NCBI RefSeq assembly: GCF_025943985.1
Contig: NZ_JAPCWE010000011.1
Coordinates: 43,639-107,638, forward strand
Reading direction: 5' to 3'
DNA length: 64,000 nt
Origin: Anaerorudis cellulosivorans
GTDB lineage: Bacteria; Bacteroidota; Bacteroidia; Bacteroidales; Dysgonomonadaceae
The notes beneath the pieces were generated by a model. That model saw only the letters and a program-made list of their open reading frames with translations. It was not told the origin of the DNA and did not search any database. The number at the start of each line of letters is the position of its first letter. Position 1 is the first letter of the stretch. The position numbers and the translations under genes were made by a program. Below, one piece after another: positions 28,709 through 40,276 of the stretch.

Positions 28709-29284
28709 TCAATAATTCGTATATCTCGGCTCGAAATAGGCTTGAGGATGTAAGCAAGACGGACACGTTTTTGGAGCGTTCTTACCCACATATACATAAC
28801 CACAGTTGCGGCACTGCCATTCAATTTCTTCGTTACGCGAAAAAACGGTGCCACTTTTTACCCGTTCCAACAATTTGCGATATCGTTCTTCGTGGATGCT
28901 TTCAGCTTTAGCAATCATACGATACATGACGGCAATTTCTTTAAATCCCTCGCTTTCCGCAACATCGGCACAATGCGGGTAAAGAACAGCCCATTCTTCA
29001 TGCTCGCCTGCAGCCGCAGCTTCCAGGTTTTCGGCTGTAGTTCCGATAACACCGGCAGGATAAGTCCCGGTTATTTCCACCATTCCGCCCTCCAAATAGC
29101 TAAACATTCTTTTGGCATGTTCCTTTTCCTGTTCCGCTGTTTCCATAAAAATGGCGGCAATTTGTTTGTAACCCTCCCTATCGGCCACTTTCGAAAAATA
29201 AGTGTACCGCATTCTTGCTTGTGATTCCCCTGCAAAAGTCATCAGGAGATTTTTTTCTGTTTGGGTCCCTTTTATACTTTCCAT
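28709..29284 (-). CDS. rbr: Rubrerythrin
   Basis: 191-residue peroxide-reducing non-haem iron protein of anaerobes. Seen: the diiron four-helix domain with ESQARMRYTYF, ETAEQEKEHAKRMF and IAKAESIHEERYR-type ligand helices, then a rubredoxin-like domain with CRNCGYVYVG and CPSCLHPQAYFE. The domain order is that of classical rubrerythrin. It is a single gene with its own promoter and terminator. Confidence 0.96.
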   Translation of the reverse strand: MESIKGTQTEKNLLMTFAGESQARMRYTYFSKVADREGYKQIAAIFMETAEQEKEHAKRMFSYLEGGMVEITGTYPAGVIGTTAENLEAAAAGEHEEWAVLYPHCADVAESEGFKEIAVMYRMIAKAESIHEERYRKLLERVKSGTVFSRNEEIEWQCRNCGYVYVGKNAPKTCPSCLHPQAYFEPRYTNY

Positions 29285-29313
29285 ACTGTCAAAAATTTTT
29301 TCAGGTTTAAATA

Positions 29314-29344
29314 CAAATTTATCCGATTTTGTCGAGATAACAAA
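29314..29344 (-). promoter_or_regulatory. Promoter of rbr
   Basis: Minus strand TTTG (29341-29344), 19-base spacer, TAAATTTG (29314-29321); the leader is about 23 bases. Confidence 0.65.
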
Positions 29345-29387
29345 GTTAATTTATAAAATCCGGGCACCCTATGGGCATAATTATTCT

Positions 29388-30320
29388 TTATTTAGGATTT
29401 ACCCTAAACGTTTCATCTCCCTTTTTAAAAAATGCCACAATTTGTCTTGCTGCTGCCAATCCTGCATTAATATTCGCTTCCGATGTTTGTGCTCCTGACT
29501 TTTTAGGAGTTGCAAAATAACGTTTCGGAAATTTAGCCGCAAATTCTTCGTGTTTATCCGGTTTGATATCGGTAATGTACCTAAAATTCGGGCGTTCTTC
29601 CATAATGCGCATCAAATCATCTTCGTTTACCACCTCTTTTCGTGCCGAATTAACCAAAATACCATCCTGTGGTAGGCGCGATAATAAATTATAGTTTACA
29701 CATTGACGCGTCTCTTCGAGCAGAGGCATATGCAACGAAACGATATCACTATTATCGAAAAGCTCTTCTGCGCTGTTTGCCGGAATAACACCGTATTCAC
29801 CTTCCTTACGAAGATCATCCTCAGTCATAATCGGTGAATAGGCATAAACAGGCATATCAAATCCACGTGCGATCTTAGCTACCATTTTAGCTACATTCCC
29901 AAAAGCATAAAGGCCCAATCGTCTGCCTCTAAGTTCTTCGCCTGTGGATCCATCGAAATAATTACGCAAAACATAAATGAGCATGCCAAAAACAAGTTCG
30001 GCAACCGCATTGGCATTTTGTCCCGGTGTGTTCATCACACAAATATTATGTTCTGTTGCAGCGCTCAAATCCACATTATCATAACCTGCACCCGCACGCA
30101 CAATTAATTTAAGTTGGGGAGCAGCATCGATTACTTCTTTATCGATAATATCGCTTCGAATAATGACGGCATCAGCATCTTTTATCGCATCGATCAATTG
30201 CGATTTTTCTGTATACTTTTCAATTTTATCGAACTGAAAACCATTCGATTCGATAATATGTTGTATTTCGTTTACCGCATTAGAAGCAAACGGTTTTTCT
30301 GTAGCTAAAAGTACTTTCAT
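29388..30320 (-). CDS. serA: D-3-phosphoglycerate dehydrogenase, short form
   Basis: NAD-dependent first enzyme of serine synthesis, 310 residues. Seen: LRAGAGYDNVD-like segment (here VRAGAGYDNVDL), a degenerate nucleotide loop GLYAFGNVAKMVA, the catalytic region SLHMPLLEETR, and a C-terminal PKKSGAQTSEAN segment in place of the usual His region. The ACT regulatory domain is absent, as in other Bacteroidota. The ATG at 30320 is used; an upstream frame would overlap serC. serC is 5 bases upstream, which supports the assignment. Confidence 0.88.
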   Translation of the reverse strand: MKVLLATEKPFASNAVNEIQHIIESNGFQFDKIEKYTEKSQLIDAIKDADAVIIRSDIIDKEVIDAAPQLKLIVRAGAGYDNVDLSAATEHNICVMNTPGQNANAVAELVFGMLIYVLRNYFDGSTGEELRGRRLGLYAFGNVAKMVAKIARGFDMPVYAYSPIMTEDDLRKEGEYGVIPANSAEELFDNSDIVSLHMPLLEETRQCVNYNLLSRLPQDGILVNSARKEVVNEDDLMRIMEERPNFRYITDIKPDKHEEFAAKFPKRYFATPKKSGAQTSEANINAGLAAARQIVAFFKKGDETFRVNPK

Positions 30321-30325
30321 TTTTT

Positions 30326-31399
30326 CTATCTTAAATTGATTCGTTCGAACTCGCGCATGCAATCAATCAAAGCCTGTACACCTTCTTTTGGCATGGCATT
30401 ATAAATTGACGCCCTGAAACCACCGATAGAGCGGTGACCTTTGATTCCCACCATCCCTCTTTCTGTGGCAAATTTCAGAAACTCCTGTTCAAGATCCTTA
30501 TATTCGTCACTCATTACAAAACATACATTCATAATGGAACGATCTTCAGGTACAGCTGTCCCTTTAAACAAAGGATTACGATCGATTTCCTCATATAACA
30601 TCGTTGCTTTTTCGATATTGATCTTTTCCATCACCTCAACGCCACCAAGAGCTTTAAGCCAACGCAACGTTTCCAAACAAGCATAAATGGGCAATACCGG
30701 AGGTGTATTAAACATAGACCCATTCTCTACATGCGTACGGTAATTGAGCATTGTCGGAATCGGACGAGATACTTTCCCTAGCACATCTTCTTTTACAATT
30801 ACAAAAGCAACTCCTGCAGGTCCTACATTTTTCTGGGCACCACCATAAATAACGGCATATTTAGAAACATCCAGGGGTCGGGAAAAAATATCGGACGACA
30901 TATCGGCTACCAAAGGGATCGGGCTATCGATATCTTTTCTTATCTCCGTTCCATAAATCGTATTATTGGTGGTGATATGAAAATAATCTGCATCGGCAGG
31001 TATCGTATAGTCTTTGGGTATATAACTATAGAGCGCATCTTTTGATGAAGCTACCTCAACCACTTCTCCAAAAAATTTAGCTTCCTTTAATGCCTTATTA
31101 GCCCATGTGCCTGTATTCAAATAAGCAGCTTTTTTCTCCAAAAGGTTGTAAGGAACCATACAAAACTGAAGACTTGCACCTCCTCCAAGAAACAAAACCG
31201 AATAACCATCCGGAATCTGCAGCAGTTCTTTAAAAAGGGCTACAGCCTCGTCCATTACTGCCTGAAAATCTTTGGAACGATGACTGATCTCCATAATAGA
31301 AAGGCCACTCCCATTGAAATCTTTAACAGCCTCCGCTGTTTTTTCTATTACTACCTGAGGAAGTATGGAAGGACCTGCATTAAAATTGTACTTTTTCAT
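30326..31399 (-). CDS. serC: Phosphoserine aminotransferase
   Basis: PLP enzyme converting 3-phosphohydroxypyruvate to phosphoserine (also used in PLP synthesis). Seen: [10 protein letters not shown] at the start, [18 protein letters not shown], the PLP lysine in [12 protein letters not shown], and [15 protein letters not shown] at the end. 357 residues, the normal length. It is transcribed first, with serA following after 5 bases. Confidence 0.96.
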   Translation of the reverse strand: MKKYNFNAGPSILPQVVIEKTAEAVKDFNGSGLSIMEISHRSKDFQAVMDEAVALFKELLQIPDGYSVLFLGGGASLQFCMVPYNLLEKKAAYLNTGTWANKALKEAKFFGEVVEVASSKDALYSYIPKDYTIPADADYFHITTNNTIYGTEIRKDIDSPIPLVADMSSDIFSRPLDVSKYAVIYGGAQKNVGPAGVAFVIVKEDVLGKVSRPIPTMLNYRTHVENGSMFNTPPVLPIYACLETLRWLKALGGVEVMEKINIEKATMLYEEIDRNPLFKGTAVPEDRSIMNVCFVMSDEYKDLEQEFLKFATERGMVGIKGHRSIGGFRASIYNAMPKEGVQALIDCMREFERINLR

Positions 31400-31728
31400 A
31401 AAAAATAGCTCTTTAATAAATGTTTTGACAAGATTGTGGAGTAAAAAATAACTGAAAATTTTCCACCGACAAAGCTACAAATTTATTTAATAAAAAGTAC
31501 AATAAATATGACAAAATTTTAGAGAAGAGGGAATGTATTTATCATATCTCAAGAGATTTGCGCAATTCCAAAGATATTTGTTCAATTAAACAATCAGTAC
31601 GATCATTTTCGAAAAAACCATACACGACCCCGACAAAACAAATGGAATTTGCAGAAACGGAATTTTTATGTATCTATGTGTAAATTGAAAATTATCACGT
31701 ACATTTGTTCAACTAAAATGCAACAGGA
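31400..31728. other. Intergenic region between serC and recR
   Basis: This 329-base divergent gap is AT-rich and has no gene. It holds a minus-strand TAGCTTTG at 31470-31477 for serC and a plus-strand TACATTTG at 31700-31707 for recR. A 15-base near-repeat (31576-31590 and 31703-31717, one difference) covers the recR -7 region; the earlier copy may be a decayed second promoter. Confidence 0.5.
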
Positions 31729-32361
31729 ATGAGTGCTCAATATCCATCCATATTACTCGAAAATGCGGTAAATGAATTTGCAAAATTACCGGGAATCGGG
31801 AAAAAAACCGCCTTACGACTGGTATTGCATTTATTGCGTCAAAATTCTGTCAATGTTGAAAATTTCCTTTCGGCAATAGCGACACTCAAACACGAAGTAA
31901 AATATTGTTCCCTTTGTCACAATATTTCCGATAGCGAAGTTTGTTCCATTTGTTCAGACAAAACCAGAGATGCATCATTGGTCTGCGTGGTGGAGAATGT
32001 AAAAGAAGTAATGGCAATTGAGGGAACAATGCAATTTAAGGGATTGTATCATGTATTGGGAGGAATCATTTCTCCCATCGATGGAATAGGTCCTTCCGAT
32101 TTAGAAATCGACAGTTTGGTAGAAAGAGTAAAAACCGGCGATATCAAGGAGGTAATTCTTGCCCTAAGCGCTACAATGGAAGGTGATACCACCAACTTCT
32201 ATATCTATCGAAAATTACAACCTTATGACGTAAAGGTCAGTATCATTGCCCGCGGCGTATCTATCGGGGATGAAATCGAATATGCCGATGAGGTAACCCT
32301 TGGACGTTCCATTTTAAATCGAACCCCTTTTGACGAAACTTACAGATTAACTTCAAAATAA
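31729..32361 (+). CDS. recR: Recombination mediator RecR
   Basis: 210-residue subunit that loads RecA with RecO at gaps. Seen: helix-hairpin-helix with [18 protein letters not shown], the four-cysteine zinc finger [16 protein letters not shown], and the Toprim domain with [12 protein letters not shown] and [12 protein letters not shown]. Its stop shares a base with the next start codon (TAATG), so the genes are probably translationally coupled. Confidence 0.95.
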   Translation: MSAQYPSILLENAVNEFAKLPGIGKKTALRLVLHLLRQNSVNVENFLSAIATLKHEVKYCSLCHNISDSEVCSICSDKTRDASLVCVVENVKEVMAIEGTMQFKGLYHVLGGIISPIDGIGPSDLEIDSLVERVKTGDIKEVILALSATMEGDTTNFYIYRKLQPYDVKVSIIARGVSIGDEIEYADEVTLGRSILNRTPFDETYRLTSK

Positions 32362-32822
32362 TGACGCTACCGATCGAAGAAAAAACTATCCGGCAATTAC
32401 GCCATCACTATCTTATCCATTTTATTGTACTGGGAATCCTTTTTTTATCAACCTTATTTAAGGTAATCCGAGTGGGAGAAATACCTTCTTCACTACAGCT
32501 CATCATCGACCAATGCTCCATACTACTCACGATTGTGGGTATACCATTGGCTTTGAAATTGTTTTCGAATAAAACAAATAAAAAGTCACGCCCCTATAAT
32601 GCAGAAATAGGGACAAAAATATATAAGAAAGCCTTTTCACAAAGACTCTACTTTCTTAGTTTTATAATCCTTTGGAATATTTCGGCCTCGATTGTCTCTC
32701 CTAATGGAAATTACACTTGGCTTATTATTATTCTTTTTATTGTTTTATTGTTCTGCAAACCATCGTTCCCCGAGTTGGAAAATTTGATTGAGAAAAAAGA
32801 CGCGGGAAACGCCATAACGTAA
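32361..32822 (+). CDS. Unrecognised small membrane protein, four segments
   Basis: 153 residues, family not recognised. Seen: four hydrophobic stretches (about residues 15-34, 48-70, 92-112 and 118-137) and charged tails ending in EKKDAGNA. It starts on the last base of the recR stop codon and is followed after 11 bases by an acetyltransferase, so it is in the recR transcript. Nothing in the sequence gives a function. Confidence 0.7.
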   Translation: MTLPIEEKTIRQLRHHYLIHFIVLGILFLSTLFKVIRVGEIPSSLQLIIDQCSILLTIVGIPLALKLFSNKTNKKSRPYNAEIGTKIYKKAFSQRLYFLSFIILWNISASIVSPNGNYTWLIIILFIVLLFCKPSFPELENLIEKKDAGNAIT

Positions 32823-32833
32823 ATAAAAAACAA

Positions 32834-33373
32834 ATGAGTAAATTACTTCAAAACAATGAGATATTGCTTCGTGCCCTTGAGCCTGAAGATCTTGATATTC
32901 TGTATGAATGGGAAAACGATACGGACTTATGGAAATACGGTTCATCACTATCCCCTTTTTCCCGCTTTGCCCTCCGACAGTATCTGATATATGCACAACA
33001 AGATATCTACCAAACCAAACAACTTAGGCTTATGATTGTTCTTCGTGAAGGCAACCGGCGAATCGGGACGGTAGACTTGTATGATTTTGAGCCCTTTCAT
33101 GGAAGAGCAGGGGTGGGAATCCTGCTCGATCAAAAGTACAGAAATCAAGGGTATGGCTTCAAATCGCTCGAACTGTTGGAAGAATACGCTTTCAATTTTC
33201 TTAAGTTGCATCAATTATATGCATTTATTCCGGAACCGAACGTGGCAAGCATTCGACTTTTCAAAAAGGCAGAATTTGAATGCACTGCAATATTGAAAGA
33301 TTGGATGTCGCTTCAACAGGTATTTGTAAATGTATTCGTGATGCAAAAATTCAATACGGGAAAAAATCAATAG
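32834..33373 (+). CDS. GNAT-family N-acetyltransferase (RimJ/RimL-like)
   Basis: 179 residues. Seen: LRALEPEDLDILYEWENDT at the start (RimJ/L type), the acetyl-CoA loop region DQKYRNQGYGFKSLELLEEYAF, and PEPNVASIRLFKKAEFE at the end. Such proteins acetylate protein N-termini, polyamines or small amines; the substrate is unknown. It lies between the membrane protein and the tRNA-modification gene. Confidence 0.88.
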   Translation: MSKLLQNNEILLRALEPEDLDILYEWENDTDLWKYGSSLSPFSRFALRQYLIYAQQDIYQTKQLRLMIVLREGNRRIGTVDLYDFEPFHGRAGVGILLDQKYRNQGYGFKSLELLEEYAFNFLKLHQLYAFIPEPNVASIRLFKKAEFECTAILKDWMSLQQVFVNVFVMQKFNTGKNQ

Positions 33374-33376
33374 CCT

Positions 33377-33940
33377 ATGCAAAACGATATAAAAAAAGCA
33401 TGCGAAATAATGAATCAAGGTGGAGTTATCCTCTATCCTACAGACACCATCTGGGGTATCGGTTGTGACGCAACTAACGAAGAAGCGGTTGAGAAAGTAT
33501 ATCGCATCAAACAACGTAGCGACAGCAAATCCATGCTGGTTTTGTTGGACAATCCGGCTAAACTGGAATTTTATGTGAAAGAGGTTCCCGAAATTGCATG
33601 GGACTTGATTGAACTTTCGGAAAAGCCGCTCACCATCATCTATGATGGAGCAAAAAATCTTGCTCCCAATCTAATTGCACAAGACGGCAGCATCGGCATC
33701 CGCATCACAAACGAAATTTTTTCGAAAGAACTCTGTAAACAATTCAAAAAACCCATTGTATCCACTTCGGCAAACATTAGCGGAAAACCTTCTCCTGCTT
33801 CATTCAAAGACATTGATGAAGAAATTAAAAAATCGGTTGATTATATTGTAACATTCCGACAAAAGGAGAAAATAAAATCGGCTCCTTCGAGTATTATAAA
33901 ATTGGGGAAAAACGGCACCATTCAAATCATACGAAAATAA
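33377..33940 (+). CDS. L-threonylcarbamoyladenylate synthase (YrdC/Sua5 type)
   Basis: 187 residues, single YrdC domain making threonylcarbamoyl-AMP for t6A37 of tRNA. Seen: GGVILYPTDTIWGIGCDATN near the N-terminus with the KR-binding loop YRIKQRSDSKSM, and VSTSANISGKPSPASF at the end. It lacks the C-terminal Sua5 domain. Three bases after the acetyltransferase. Confidence 0.9.
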   Translation: MQNDIKKACEIMNQGGVILYPTDTIWGIGCDATNEEAVEKVYRIKQRSDSKSMLVLLDNPAKLEFYVKEVPEIAWDLIELSEKPLTIIYDGAKNLAPNLIAQDGSIGIRITNEIFSKELCKQFKKPIVSTSANISGKPSPASFKDIDEEIKKSVDYIVTFRQKEKIKSAPSSIIKLGKNGTIQIIRK

Positions 33941-33984
33941 AACAAGAGCTTTATCTTTGAGAAAAGAAAATTTAACGGTAAAAA

Positions 33985-35781
33985 ATGACTTCAAAATTTA
34001 AGGAGTTGTATCAACATTTCTTACTGTGGCTGAATAAGCACATAAAAGAACGTACTTTGTTGTTATTTGTATGTTTTTTAGTGGGTATTGCTACAGCAGT
34101 GGCTTCTTACATGGTAAAAACTTCGATCCATTTCATACAAGTATTTCTCACAGAAAACTTTACTCCGACCGGTGCCAACTATTTTTATTTGCTTTACCCT
34201 CCTATCGGCCTTTTGCTATGCGGATTATTTGTAAAATACATCGTAAAAGATGATATCAGTCATGGGGTAACAAAAGTGCTTTATGCAATTTCACAACGTA
34301 AAAGTCGGATAAAGCCACACAACATGTACACCTCCATTGTCGCCAGTTCTATCACAATTGGTTTTGGCGGCTCGGTGGGAGCAGAAGCACCTATCGTACT
34401 GACAGGTTCGGCTATCGGTTCAAATTTGGGACGATTTTTCAAATTGGATCAACGAAACCTCATGTTGTTGGTGGGATGCGGGGCTGCCGGGGCCATTGCC
34501 GGCATTTTTAAAGCACCCATTGCGGGTATTTTGTTCGTAATTGAAGTATTGTTGCTCGACCTCACCATGTCATCGATTCTGCCTCTGCTGGTGACGTCTG
34601 TAACCGCCACTACGGTTTCGTATTTGCTCACGGGAATGGACGCCATGTTTGCATTTTCACAAGTTGAGCAGTTTACGCTCAACAGAATCCCTTATGTCAT
34701 CATACTGGGAATCCTTTGCGGATTTTTATCCCTCTACATAACCCGCGTCATGATATGGAATGAAAATATCTACCATAAACTCAGTCCCTTAAAAAGATTT
34801 CTTATGGGAAGCGTCATTTTAAGTGTGCTGATTTTTTTCTTCCCTCCTCTTTATGGCGAAGGATATAATTCTATCGATATCTTATTGGCCGGAGGAGACA
34901 AATACAAAGAACTGATGAATGGTAGTTTCTTTTACTCTTTACATAATCGGTGGGGTATTATCGTTTTTCTTTCTCTTATCACGATCTTTAAAATATTTGC
35001 CACAAGTGCCACCAACGGAGGAGGGGGTGTGGGTGGAGTTTTTGCTCCCACTCTTTTTCTGGGATGTATTCTCGGCTTCATTTTTTCATACACAATGAAT
35101 CAACTGGGATATGGCACATACCTCCCTCAGGAAAATTTTGCATTGATGGGTATGGCCGGTGTAATGGCTGGCGTAATGCACGCCCCTCTTACGGGCACCT
35201 TCCTTATAGCCGAACTTACCGGCGGATACGAACTTTTCCTGCCACTGATGATCGTTTCAAGCTGCTCATATGGTACTATTATTGCCTTTGAAAAACATAA
35301 TATCTACGCCATCCGTTTAGCAAAAAAAGGGGAACTCATCACCCACCACAAAGACAAAGCCGTGCTTACTTTTCTAAAAGTTGAAGATATCCTGGAAACC
35401 GATATTCCTGTTGTGAAACCCGATATGACATTGGGAGATATGGTAAAAATTATTTCCAATTCAACACGCAATATTTTCCCGGTAGTAAACGACAATGGTG
35501 TATTGCTCGGACTTGTCTATCTGAATGATATCCGAAATATCATTTTCCGTCCTGAACTTTATGATCGATTCAAAGTCGAAAAAATCATGGTTGGCCCCCC
35601 GGCCAAAATCAATATCAATATGCCGATGGAAAAAGTAATGAATATCTTTGAAGATACCAAAGCCTGGAATCTGCCGGTTGTAGACGACAACGGAATCTAC
35701 AAAGGGATCATTTCTCAATCCACCGTGTTTAACGCGTATAGAGAAGTATTGTTGGAAAACTATTCTGAAATTGACGAATAA
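33985..35781 (+). CDS. ClC-type chloride channel/antiporter with CBS pair
   Basis: 598-residue membrane protein. Seen: ten or more hydrophobic segments, the anion-selectivity motif GFGGSVGAEAPIV with the gating glutamate in GAEAP, GIFKAPIAGILFVIE, and GGGGVGGVFAPTLFLG. After residue 445 there are two CBS domains, the usual adenosine-nucleotide sensors. The external gate glutamate is present, so either a channel or a Cl-/H+ exchanger is possible. fmt follows 12 bases later. Confidence 0.92.
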   Translation: MTSKFKELYQHFLLWLNKHIKERTLLLFVCFLVGIATAVASYMVKTSIHFIQVFLTENFTPTGANYFYLLYPPIGLLLCGLFVKYIVKDDISHGVTKVLYAISQRKSRIKPHNMYTSIVASSITIGFGGSVGAEAPIVLTGSAIGSNLGRFFKLDQRNLMLLVGCGAAGAIAGIFKAPIAGILFVIEVLLLDLTMSSILPLLVTSVTATTVSYLLTGMDAMFAFSQVEQFTLNRIPYVIILGILCGFLSLYITRVMIWNENIYHKLSPLKRFLMGSVILSVLIFFFPPLYGEGYNSIDILLAGGDKYKELMNGSFFYSLHNRWGIIVFLSLITIFKIFATSATNGGGGVGGVFAPTLFLGCILGFIFSYTMNQLGYGTYLPQENFALMGMAGVMAGVMHAPLTGTFLIAELTGGYELFLPLMIVSSCSYGTIIAFEKHNIYAIRLAKKGELITHHKDKAVLTFLKVEDILETDIPVVKPDMTLGDMVKIISNSTRNIFPVVNDNGVLLGLVYLNDIRNIIFRPELYDRFKVEKIMVGPPAKININMPMEKVMNIFEDTKAWNLPVVDDNGIYKGIISQSTVFNAYREVLLENYSEIDE

Positions 35782-35793
35782 AAACAGGAGGTT

Positions 35794-36765
35794 ATGAAGA
35801 AAGAAGATTTACGCATCGTATTTATGGGAACACCCGAATTTGCTGTGGAATCATTAAAAGCATTGGTAGAAAACAATTATAACGTGGTAGGTGTAATCAC
35901 TTCACCCGATAAACCTGCAGGAAGGGGGTATAAAATTCAGCAATCGCCGGTGAAAAAATATGCCTTGGAACATGATATTTTTTTATTACAACCCGAAAAA
36001 TTGAAAAATGAAGTTTTTTTGAATGAGCTCCGAAAACTGAAAGCCGATTTACAAATTGTTGTGGCCTTCAGAATGCTTCCCGAAGTGGTATGGAACATGC
36101 CACCGAAAGGCACCTTTAACCTACACGCATCTCTGCTTCCACAATATCGCGGAGCGGCGCCCATCAATTGGGCTATCATCAATGGAGAAGAAGAAACCGG
36201 CGTGACCACCTTCTTCCTTTCCCATGAAATAGATACCGGAAAAATCATTTTTCAGAAAAAAGTCGCGATTGAAAAAAACGACAATGCAGAAACCCTTCAC
36301 AATAAACTGATGAAGGAAGGAGCAGGCTTGGTGATTAAAACAGTCGATGCCATTTTGAACGATACGGTTGAAACCATTTCTCAAAATGAATACCTTGCCA
36401 ATCAAACCGAACTGAAACCGGCCCCGAAAATATATAAGGAAACGTGTAAAATCAACTGGGATCAGCCAACGAAAAACATTTATAATTTTATAAGGGGATT
36501 GTCTCCCTATCCTACTGCGTGGACAGTGCTTGAAATAGATCCGGAAAATACACTGCATCTGAAATTGTTTGAGAGTTCAGTCATGAATGAAAATCATGCT
36601 TTGCTTCCGGGAACCATTGTCACTGACAACAAAACCTATCTTAATGTGGCAACGAAAGACGGCTTTATCGGTATTTCAGACATTCAGCCCGCAGGGAAAA
36701 AACGGATGAAAATTCGTGATTTTCTCAATGGGTTTCATATCCCGAATCACGCTGTTTTCAAATGA
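35794..36765 (+). CDS. fmt: Methionyl-tRNA formyltransferase
   Basis: 323 residues; formylates initiator Met-tRNA with 10-formyl-THF. Seen: VFMGTPEFAVESLKAL at the start, the folate-binding HASLLPQYRGAAPINWAI motif, THFxxxEIDTG-like FFLSHEIDTGKI, and the C-terminal OB-like domain ending RDFLNGFHI. def is not adjacent. It is convergent with the DUF3078 gene at 4 bases. Confidence 0.95.
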   Translation: MKKEDLRIVFMGTPEFAVESLKALVENNYNVVGVITSPDKPAGRGYKIQQSPVKKYALEHDIFLLQPEKLKNEVFLNELRKLKADLQIVVAFRMLPEVVWNMPPKGTFNLHASLLPQYRGAAPINWAIINGEEETGVTTFFLSHEIDTGKIIFQKKVAIEKNDNAETLHNKLMKEGAGLVIKTVDAILNDTVETISQNEYLANQTELKPAPKIYKETCKINWDQPTKNIYNFIRGLSPYPTAWTVLEIDPENTLHLKLFESSVMNENHALLPGTIVTDNKTYLNVATKDGFIGISDIQPAGKKRMKIRDFLNGFHIPNHAVFK

Positions 36766-36769
36766 TTCT

Positions 36770-38365
36770 TCACCATTTGTAATTCAATCCGAAACTCACA
36801 ACTTCATTAATTTGGAAATATTTAAAAGTAGGATCCGGATCAACGGTATCGTCATACCGAACATTCAAATACAATCGCGTTGAGAAATATTGACTCAGCA
36901 TCATATTCAGGGTATTTTCAAATTCGGCTTCCACATTATCATAGGCGGTGAAATATTTAAAACGCGAATTCCAAGAAATATACCGCGTTATATCATACGT
37001 CATGATGGATGTGATGGTAGATCCCAAATCCAACATCGACTTTTTCCCTTCAGGAATCCCATACCTCCCAACATCCACCTTACTATTTGCCACATACCGG
37101 TAGTTAACTGAAAGAGGAGAAAGATCCAGCGTCAGGCGCAATCTTCTATACCTTATCTCTTTTGATTTTTTATCCAACCCATACCGCATTCCTATTCCGA
37201 CATTCACATATAAAGGAGAGAGAAGTGCCGATCTCAATGTAGTGGTATTGGGAGGATAGTTATTAAACAATTGCGATTTAATTTCCGTATTCATCGAATA
37301 GGACCACTTTTTAATAAAAGCATCGATACCTAAATTACCGTAATACCGAATCAAATCCTCTCCTATCCGATAATTACGAATGGTATCTTCGGGAGAATTG
37401 TATATCGAAAACCGCCATTCCAACATATTGTTGAACCGAATATTATTCTTTTGATAATTTGCCTGAATCATATGATAATTATTGAAGTTCAGGTTACTTG
37501 TACCTCCTTTGTGCCAATTGGCTGAAAAATAGTTTTGAGAAAATTGCAACGAATGCTCACCAAAAAGTATCCAGTACTTACGTCCAATTTCCACTGTTTT
37601 TACCGCCGGCGGCTCCAAAGGAGCAGTCCTTTCCGCTTTGATAAGTTCTTTAAACGGATTAAATTTTTCAATAACATCTTTTTGAGTATCAATACGAGGT
37701 ATCGTATCGAAATGGTACACCGATATCTTTACCCTATCGGGATATTGCCGCCAATATTGTCTGCGAACTTCATCAATAAACGCCATTTTCTCCAACATCG
37801 GTGCAAACGTATTTTCAGGGGATATCAGTATTCCCTTATAAGGATCCTCTTCTTTGGGAGGATAAAAAGAAAGATCATCGGGAAGTATTTTACCCGTAAA
37901 AACAACAGGCAGAAATAGGGGATTGATAATCATGGTGTCCTTAAAAGTCAGCCCTCCCAAATCGGGACTTCTAAATAAACTGTCCGGAAGCTCCAACGTC
38001 CCGTTCTTTTTACGCACATACAACGAATCCAGATAATTGGTCCTTTGTTTTTTTGCTGAATTAAGCCGATTACTATCCGTACGACGAACGGTTGCATCGC
38101 TAAAACCGGCATTTCCCTTCGAGACTTCCCTTTCCTGTAACTGAACACTATCACGCAAATGAACAGAAATAGGAGTAACCGAGGTTTGTTCCTGACTTTC
38201 CACGGTTCCTCTCATCTGTTTTTCTATATCGGTGATCGTATTGAAAATGTCAAGGCTATCCAAAACGCCAACTTCACCGGCATCTCGATTCCCATTATAC
38301 CATTCGGAACCTATCAGAGAAAAAGAATATATACAAGCGATGAAAAACGTGAATGTAAACTTCAT
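36770..38365 (-). CDS. DUF3078 outer-membrane protein
   Basis: 531 residues with a signal peptide (about 1-20, hydrophobic FFIACIYSFSLIG). The N-terminal 270 residues are charged and low-complexity; from about 270 to the end the chain has alternating beta-barrel-type strands with aromatic residues (FSQNYFSANWHKGG, FGLNYKW at the end). This is the DUF3078 family of Bacteroidota outer membranes; its function is unknown. It ends in an aromatic residue, as barrel proteins do. Confidence 0.82.
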   Translation of the reverse strand: MKFTFTFFIACIYSFSLIGSEWYNGNRDAGEVGVLDSLDIFNTITDIEKQMRGTVESQEQTSVTPISVHLRDSVQLQEREVSKGNAGFSDATVRRTDSNRLNSAKKQRTNYLDSLYVRKKNGTLELPDSLFRSPDLGGLTFKDTMIINPLFLPVVFTGKILPDDLSFYPPKEEDPYKGILISPENTFAPMLEKMAFIDEVRRQYWRQYPDRVKISVYHFDTIPRIDTQKDVIEKFNPFKELIKAERTAPLEPPAVKTVEIGRKYWILFGEHSLQFSQNYFSANWHKGGTSNLNFNNYHMIQANYQKNNIRFNNMLEWRFSIYNSPEDTIRNYRIGEDLIRYYGNLGIDAFIKKWSYSMNTEIKSQLFNNYPPNTTTLRSALLSPLYVNVGIGMRYGLDKKSKEIRYRRLRLTLDLSPLSVNYRYVANSKVDVGRYGIPEGKKSMLDLGSTITSIMTYDITRYISWNSRFKYFTAYDNVEAEFENTLNMMLSQYFSTRLYLNVRYDDTVDPDPTFKYFQINEVVSFGLNYKW

Positions 38366-38405
38366 TTCAAGGTAATTTTCGACAACAATGTCTATTTACA
38401 CCGCA

Positions 38406-38413
38406 CAAAGTTA
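38406..38413 (-). promoter_or_regulatory. -7 element of the DUF3078 gene
   Basis: Minus-strand TAACTTTG, with a TTTG 18 bases further upstream (38432-38435), slightly short of the usual spacing. Confidence 0.45.
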
Positions 38414-38518
38414 TAAAAAAACTTCATCAATCAAATTCAATAAAAAAGCAAACCGGCCATAATCAGGTTACCACAAAAATATAGCTATATGAAATAGATA
38501 CAATACAGGTCAACAAAA

Positions 38519-38553
38519 AAGGGAAATACCCTAACTTTAGCCATATTTCCCTT
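38519..38553 (-). terminator. Terminator of guaB
   Basis: A 10-bp stem (38519-38528 with 38544-38553) followed by a T run on the minus strand. Confidence 0.75.
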
Positions 38554-38575
38554 ACTCTTTCTAGTAAATAGCGTA

Positions 38576-40069
<1,494 letters not shown>

Positions 40070-40084
40070 TTAATTTATTGCATG

Positions 40085-40092
40085 CAAAAGTA
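40085..40092 (-). promoter_or_regulatory. -7 element of guaB
   Basis: Minus-strand TACTTTTG about 31 bases before guaB; no clear -33. Confidence 0.45.
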
Positions 40093-40228
40093 ATTGTTTT
40101 TATGGAAATAGGCATCATTTAGGCCGTTAATTTTTATTTCTAAGCGAAATTCAATTGGCTATAAAGTTAATAGATATTTTCGATATAGGATAGTTAGTTA
40201 TAAATTTTTTTATTATTCGGAAAAACCC

Positions 40229-40236
40229 TACTTTTG
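40229..40236 (+). promoter_or_regulatory. -7 element of the peroxiredoxin gene
   Basis: TACTTTTG, 41 bases before the start; no clear -33 partner, as expected if an activator is needed. Confidence 0.45.
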
Positions 40237-40276
40237 AGTGTCAAAAATGAATTACAAATAAAAAAAATCAAGAATT